The notes beneath the pieces are model-generated. The model saw nothing but the letters and a program-made list of their open reading frames with translations. It made no database searches and was not told the origin of the DNA. 64,000 nt of DNA, taken from assembly GCA_032716605.1 (NCBI GenBank), contig CM064492.1, positions 48,035,876 to 48,099,875 on the forward strand, read 5' to 3'. This stretch comes from Paralithodes platypus. Its lineage: Eukaryota > Arthropoda > Malacostraca > Decapoda > Lithodidae. Of this stretch, positions 58,914 to 64,000 are shown piece after piece (position 1 is the stretch's first letter; each line of letters begins with the position of its first letter). The position numbers and the translations under genes are program-made.

Positions 58914-59391
58914 CCACCTCGCTTTTTTCTCTTGCTCTCCCTCTCTCTTTGGCTTGTATCCATTCGGCCCCATTCAGCCTACTGTTTAAAGACGTTTACC
59001 CCCATCCAGGTGTCAATATTTTCCTGGTGAGCGGTAGCGAGCCAGCATATACCGGTATATATTTTTGTTTTGAAAGCAAGCTAAATTTGCACATTTTTCT
59101 TTAGAAAAATATCTCCGGCGAAGCCGGATTTCTCCATACAATGCTGACTCGCTTTTCGTGTCATTTAGGTGTTGATTTATTCCTGGCGAGCGATAGCGAG
59201 CCTGTAATTTAAGAGAAACTGGCCTTCGCCCGGGATTTTTTGTTATCGAAAAATTTACAAATTGATCTTGAAGGAGGGTCTTGGGCAGATGTTTTTTTTT
59301 AGGCTTAACGGAGGTCTAGGGAGGAAACTAAAAACAAAAATATAAAGATAACGTACATAAATGAGCAAACAAATACGCCCATCCCCCTTAA
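58914..59391. mobile_element. Hybrid family T element
   Basis: Left part (58914-59150) belongs to the palindromic subfamily (TTAAGGGGGCCCACCTCG). The right part (59150-59391) belongs to the standard subfamily (TTAGGTGTTGATTTATTCCT ... CCATCCCCCTTAA). The two meet inside ACTCGCTTTTCGTG. Confidence 0.65.
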
Positions 59392-59445
59392 TCAATAAGT
59401 GCACACAATACGCCCATCCCCCTTAATCAATAAGTGCACACAATT
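59368..59445. repeat. 37-bp tandem duplication
   Basis: AATACGCCCATCCCCCTTAA followed by TCAATAAGTGCACACA occurs twice in a row. It includes the end of the family T element. Confidence 0.85.
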
Positions 59446-59586
59446 GTTCTACTTAACAGCACTACTAAAGTGAGTGTGGTGAATGTGGTGGGAACAACCA
59501 CAAGTGTCTGGTGAAGCTGGACAAGTGCACCATCCCCTTCCCACCTATTATTTCACCAAACACACACACACACACACACACACACA

Positions 59587-59865
59587 GTGGCCGAGAGCGC
59601 TAGCTCTGGTGTCGGGGGTTCAATCCCACGCGCCGGCAGGGGAAGTTCTTTCAAAAACTTTCCCTGGCCGTGAAGGCAAGGTCTGGCCCGCCTCGGGGGC
59701 CCACAAAGTCTCCTGCCCACGTCCTACTCCCTCGGGAGTATGTAGGCGCTCTCGTTAGCAGCCAGGATCAGTTTGTTGATCCCTTAGGATAAGATCTAGG
59801 TTAAGTCTGTGTATTTTCAGCCCCATTGGCTGCCGGCTTGAAATAAACCGATTATTATTATAAGT
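59587..59865 (+). repeat. tRNA-derived SINE, about 280 bp
   Basis: Starts GTGGCCGAGAGCGCTAGCTC (tRNA-Ser/Leu-like A-box), B-box GGGGTTCAATCCC at 59616-59628, a GC-rich body (GGCCGTGAAGGCAAGGTCTG), a 3' tail with CAGCCCCATTGGCTGCCGGC, AATAAACCGATTATTATTAT. It looks like a complete SINE. Confidence 0.7.
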
Positions 59866-60027
59866 AACAATATGGTACGGTACCTATTTCACACAGTAAT
59901 CATGCTTGTTTGTTCTACGTTTCACACCCACTTCATTCCTAGCTTCTTCTGCCAACCAATATTTAACTAGCTACACACTCGAGTTCAATTTCTTTTCACC
60001 TTTGCTTAACTTGTCAAGTATATTATA

Positions 60028-60421
60028 GTAAGGGGGTTGGGTCCCTTTTCTGGTCCCTTTTCTCCCTCGTGTTTAGGGGGTCTAGGGGGTGTTTGTCTAA
60101 GCTTGATGGAGGTCTAGCGAGGAAACGAAAACATACAGGTAAAATGACGTAACTTTGGACGGGGAGATAATTTCGGACATTCTGGAAAAAAATATAATGA
60201 ACGGCATTTATGGGATAAATACATGCTGTTATGGAAAAACAAGTAAGTCTGCGATGTTCTTCCAGAATGCAGAGCCATTTTTCCATAACTTTACCTTATA
60301 TACTTTTATCCAGAAATGTCGGAAGTATAGCCCCTTGACCGATGTTAGGCCATTTTACGGGTAAATGAATACATTATTTAATAGAAAAAAAAAAAAAAAA
60401 AAACAGCCACTGTCCCCTTAA
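60028..60421 (+). mobile_element. Family T MITE with a nested insertion
   Basis: GTAAGGGGGTTGGGTCCC ... CCACTGTCCCCTTAA. From about 60139 to 60361 a different inverted-repeat element (GTAAAATGACGTAAC ... GGCCATTTTAC) is inserted, followed by GTAAATGAAT. Both sides have TTAACTTRTCAAGTATATTA. Confidence 0.65.
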
Positions 60422-60596
60422 CTTATCAAGTATATTATATTAAATTGTTTCATTAGCAACTTGTGTACATACCACTCGTAATCAACAACACCGGTATCCT
60501 CGTTTCACTCGCAGCCAATCCCGGTTACTTATTATTATGTTTTTTCCACCAACCAACTTCACCTCTAAACTCAATGCATTAAATCAACAAATACAT

Positions 60597-60672
60597 GTGG
60601 CACTCCAAGGACTCGAACCTAGGATACTCACGTCGAAATTCCGCACACTTATGCATTACGCTATCAAGACAG
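60597..60672 (-). repeat. tRNA-derived SINE head, inverted copy
   Basis: Minus strand: TAGCGTAATGCATAAGTGTG, B-box AGGTTCGAGTCC, then GGAGTGCCACATGT. Close to the copy at 58462-58545. Confidence 0.6.
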
Positions 60673-60746
60673 TTAATATCAGCATAGGCTATAATTACAT
60701 GTGCATTTCCAAGTAGTCAATCAGAGGTACTTTGAGTTATTAAACA

Positions 60747-60965
60747 TTAACACTTTCATTACGGGTGACGTCCTTTTCATTATATTCGGGCTACTATCAG
60801 ACGATATTATTCAGGTTAGGAAGGACCACTAGGAAGTAAAAGCCTACAAACTATCTCAATTGCCCCCTTAAGTACCACAGATGAAGCGCTTCCTAAACTG
60901 CATACAATCGTCTACATCTAGCTAGGATATAATGAAAAGGACATTCCCCGTACGGAAAGGGTTGA
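60747..60965. mobile_element. TTAA-type MITE, family P
   Basis: TTAACACTTTCATTACGGGT to CCGTACGGAAAGGGTTGA. Confidence 0.75.
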
Positions 60966-61009
60966 ATTACCGGTACATGACGCCTTTCCTTTCTTCCCTA
61001 TACCGGTAG

Positions 61010-61497
61010 GCTAATTACACCATCATTAGCAGCTTAGGAAGGACCTCTAGGAATCAAAAGGAGTACGGTAACTAATCTATTCACTCTCATAGCTTTGTTT
61101 TTTCCTCCATAAACTGAATAAAATCGTCTACAATGACAGCCAGAACAAAGTAGCCTATAGGCTGCTACTGAAAGGGTTAACCCATTCAGTACTGGTCACG
61201 TCCTTTGCATTATATGCTGGCAACCAATAGACGATCTTATTAAGCTTGGGAAGGACCTCTAACAATTAAAAGGTTCCAGACTAGTTAATTTAATCCTTTA
61301 AGCTACCATATATCCTTCCTGAGCTAAGAAAAAAATCGCCTAAATGTTGCTGAAATCATATAAAAAGACATCAGGTTACAGACTATCTAATTTAATCCTT
61401 TGAGCTACGGTACCATATATCCTTCCTGGGCTCAATAAAATCCTCTAAATGTTGAAAATAAATAATAAAAAAGACATCCCCGGTACTGAAGGGGTTA
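61010..61497. mobile_element. Two family P copies in tandem, sharing a TTAA
   Basis: A decayed copy ends TGCTACTGAAAGGGTTAA at 61180, and the next starts at the same TTAA (61177-61180) with CCCATTCAGTACTGGTCACG and ends GGTACTGAAGGGGTTAA at about 61497. The second carries an internal duplication of its right arm. Confidence 0.7.
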
Positions 61498-61530
61498 AGC
61501 AATTGCCCCGCTCCACACTGTTTAGCCGAA

Positions 61531-62046
61531 GATCAAACTCACTTCTACAATCCTATACAACGGTCACTTCACAATCCAGTATACCGGTACTACAAAAAAG
61601 GACAGATCAAACTCACTTCTACAATCCTATACAACGGTCACTTCACAATCCAGTATACCGGTACTACAGAAAAGGACAGATCAAACTCACTTCTACAATC
61701 CTATACAACGGTCACTTCACAATCCAGTATACCGGTACTACAAAAAAGGACAGATCAAACTCACTTCTACAATCCTATACAACGGTCACTTCACAATCCA
61801 GTATACCGGTACTACAGAAAAGGACAGATCAAACTCACTTCTACAATCCTATACAACGGTCACTTCACAATCCAGATACCGGTACTACAAAAAAGGACAG
61901 ATCAAACTCACTTCTACAATCCTATACAACGGTCACTTCACAATCCAGTATACCGGTACTACAAAAAAGGACAGATCAAACTCACTTCTACAATCCTATA
62001 CAACGGTCACTTCACAATCCAGTATACCGGTACTACAAAAAAGGAC
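61531..62046. repeat. 74-bp minisatellite, 7 units
   Basis: Units start GATCAAACTCACTTCTACAA and hold CGGTCACTTCACAATCCAGT and ATACCGGTACTACAAAAAAG. Unit 5 is 72 bp (2 bases lost). A 205-codon plus frame is open through it because all three unit frames lack stops; I do not call it a gene. Confidence 0.95.
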
Positions 62047-62133
62047 TCCGTTGCACTTTCACTTAGTACTCCCTCTGATCGAAGCCGCCCTTTATATTTT
62101 ACTTTGCACCATTTTTCCATCGGATTGTCTAAT

Positions 62134-62506
62134 TTAAGGGGGTAGTAGTGTTTGTTTTTGGTCTATATATGAATTTATTAATATATTTTTTGAGAGTCCT
62201 CCCTAGACCTCCATCAAGCTTTAAAAAAAACACCCCCTAGACCCTCTTTCAAGATAAATTTGTACATTTTTCGGTAGAAAAATGTCCCAGCCAAAGGGCG
62301 GTTCTTTCTAAAATTGCAGGCTCGCTATCGCTCGCCACGAAAAATCGATACCTAAATGGCACGAAAGGTCTTAATATTGACAAAGAAATGAGGCGAAAGG
62401 TCTCAAAATTGCCAAAGTAGCGGAACGAACGTCTGAAAATCTCAAAATCAATATGCTAAACATAAGGGAGATGGGGGTCCAGAAGAAGCGACTACCTCCC
62501 CCTTAA
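62134..62506 (-). mobile_element. TTAA-type MITE, family T, full length
   Basis: TTAAGGGGGTAGTAGTGTTTG ends are clear (first 18: TTAAGGGGGTAGTAGTGT) and the right end is GCGACTACCTCCCCCTTAA. Confidence 0.85.
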
Positions 62507-62770
62507 GAACATAGAGAAAACGGGACTCCACAAAAAGCCGATTGGCCCACACAAGGCAGATCCATCTCGTCCATGTAACTATCTAATTTTATCTTGAAGC
62601 TCTCGTTTTTTATCCTACTATAGCACTTGGTAGCCTATTCCACATATCTATACATATCTTCTCTGAAACTAAATGTATCCAATTTTAAACCATTTGTTCG
62701 AGTTCTTTCGCTATGACTGAGCTTCAGTACACCTTTCATGTCCCCTTTATTTATCACACTTACCAACTAT
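62507..62770 (-). pseudogene. CR1-like LINE ORF2 C-terminal fragment
   Basis: Minus-strand translation reads GDMKGVLKLSHSERTRTNGL, KLDTFSFREDMYRYVE, a stop, then ATKCYSRIKNESFKIKLDSY and MDEMDLPCVGQSAFCGVPFS. This is the usual end of a CR1-like ORF2 (RTNGLKL, SFREDMY, FKIKLD). It begins at the TTAA edge of the MITE on its left. Confidence 0.7.
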
Positions 62771-63050
62771 ATTTGTCGCTTTTACCCACAATTGTTGATC
62801 GGCAACTAATGTTATGGTATCAATAGCTAGTACCGGTAATGTTGATTACTGTAGGTGGTTGATTAAAACAAATACCGTACCTGTAATAATTAAAACAATA
62901 CCGATATATTCTACTAACTCTCTACCATTATTCCCACAACACGAGACAAAGGCAGTTCCCCTTTGCTTCATCTTGTTAGCTGCGACCCAAACAGGACTAA
63001 CTAACAAGAAGCCACACATCATTTGCCGTACCAGTCGGACAAAAATTAAT

Positions 63051-63052
<2 letters not shown>

Positions 63053-63088
<36 letters not shown>
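63053..63088. repeat. (CA)n microsatellite
   Basis: About 36 bp of CA repeat. Confidence 0.95.
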
Positions 63089-63090
<2 letters not shown>

Positions 63091-63387
63091 ACTTATTCGC
63101 CATTCTGGATAATTGTTGTGGATAATACTTTTCAGTATACCAAGGTGCATTTATTTTATTTTATTCGGGATAGTTTGTATACGGTACGTTTTGATTCTAT
63201 TTACGAAAGGGTCTGTACCTTCCGATTCCTAGAGGGGGCCTTCCAAGCACAATGTCCTGTATTTATAAGTGGTACGGTACCGCTATATATTATTTTGTTT
63301 ATTATTTTAACACGCTATTAGAGAGAAGCCAATATTATTTTATCTATTATTTCTCCAGAATCTATGTTACCTGAATGAAGTTTATCG

Positions 63388-63577
63388 TTAACCCTTGGAA
63401 GATACGATGACGCATTTATTTTGGTCTCTATTATTAGACGATTGTATTCAGATTAAGAACTGCATATGACTGCAATTGAGACAGTCTGTACCCTTATAAT
63501 TCCCACAGATCCTTCCTAAATTGGATTAGATATCCAGAATATACTGTCAAAATGCGTCATAATCTTCAATGGGTTAA
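63388..63577. mobile_element. Family P2 MITE
   Basis: TTAACCCTTGGAAGATACGA and ATGCGTCATAATCTTCAATG, GGTTAA. Nearly symmetric. Confidence 0.75.
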
Positions 63578-63768
63578 CCCCTACAGTACCGGTGCCGTCC
63601 TTTTAACTTTATTTTGGCTACTATTATACGATATTAAATTTAAAAGGGGCCTCCAGAAATTAACAGGCTTCGAACTATCTCAATTAACCCTCTTTACTAC
63701 CACAGATCTTTCTTAAACTACCGTACATAAAATTGTCTAAGTATAGCTAAAATATAAATTTATAACGA
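63574..63768. mobile_element. Family P MITE (right end cut)
   Basis: TTAACCCCTACAGTACCGGT starts at the TTAA shared with the P2 copy on its left; it is cut at a LINE A 3' end at about 63768. Confidence 0.7.
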
Positions 63769-64000
63769 GGGGCGTCGCGCTCCTTGGTGCCGCTAGAGGA
63801 GCGGCGAACACATCCAAAGGTATCCAAAGGTAAGGCCCCTCGTTAGGGGTGGTGATTTGGTGCAGTAGACTGTTTGAAGCGACAGCTCGCTCCCTTGCGA
63901 GGATGGGCTCGTCTGGCACTTTTTGCAGTTCGACATCTAGGGCTCTCTTGAAGTTGTCTAACGAGATGTCCCTCATGTCTCTTACTCGCCGTGGGAGTTT
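63769..64000 (-). mobile_element. LINE A, second copy (3' end) with inverted 3' UTR
   Basis: The minus frame from the window edge to about 63845 reads MRDISLDNFKRALDVELQKV, PDEPILARERAVASNSLLHQ, ITTPNEG, nearly the same as the LINE A C-terminal end. Past ACGAGGGGCC the 3' UTR appears in the opposite orientation (63769-63835, with GTGCCGCTAGAGGAGCGGCG and two ATCCAAAGGT units). It continues beyond the window. Confidence 0.8.

Overview
The window is eukaryotic nuclear DNA that is AT-rich and crowded with repeats. It has spliced exons with GT/AG sites, long (GA)n, (CA)n, (GT)n and (AT)n tracts, many short inverted-repeat transposons, tRNA-derived SINE heads and several CR1-like and other LINE families. 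There is no sign of a bacterial or viral genome. An arthropod is likely, and the repeat style suggests a decapod crustacean, but no single marker proves the species. A run of 100 N at 48513-48612 marks a scaffold gap.

The one recognisable host gene lies on the minus strand between 1225 and 12750. Five exons (12750-12589, 10359-10229, 8618-8475, 4626-4477, 1608-1225) join in frame with consistent phases. They encode the glycine-rich and proline-rich middle of a verprolin / WASP-interacting protein (Vrp1/WIPF family). The N-terminal WH2 exon(s) and the C-terminal WASP-binding exon were not found here. The introns carry a pogo-like MITE, TTAA-type MITEs, foldback elements, SINE heads and LINE fragments.

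From 13 kb onward the window is mostly transposons. LINE A (13341-17545, minus) is almost complete. Its ORF1 encodes a PHD finger, three CCCH-like zinc fingers and a coiled coil; its ORF2 encodes an endonuclease and a reverse transcriptase. LINE B (35994-39940, minus) has an SGNH/GDSL esterase in ORF1. LINE C occurs twice (40011-41509 and 54423-57312, minus), next to LINE B sequence both times. LINE B and C copies end directly at (GA)n tracts, and several LINE 3' ends carry two tandem 10-bp units. Other LINE pieces lie at 2804-3845, 7446-8000, 26381-27017, 30540-31080, 31880-32116, 46470-48140, 62507-62770 and 63769-64000.

Several high-copy non-autonomous DNA transposon families insert at TTAA, and neighbouring copies often share one TTAA. 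A GC-rich block at 17947-19545 has transposon-like ends. Inside it, a TATA-box promoter points at a small minus-strand gene for a Ser/Thr/Pro/Ala-repeat protein with an acidic tail. Clean minisatellites (44, 36, 74, 15 and about 110 bp units) and very long microsatellites fill much of the rest. Many long reading frames in those tracts are products of the repeats and are not listed as genes.
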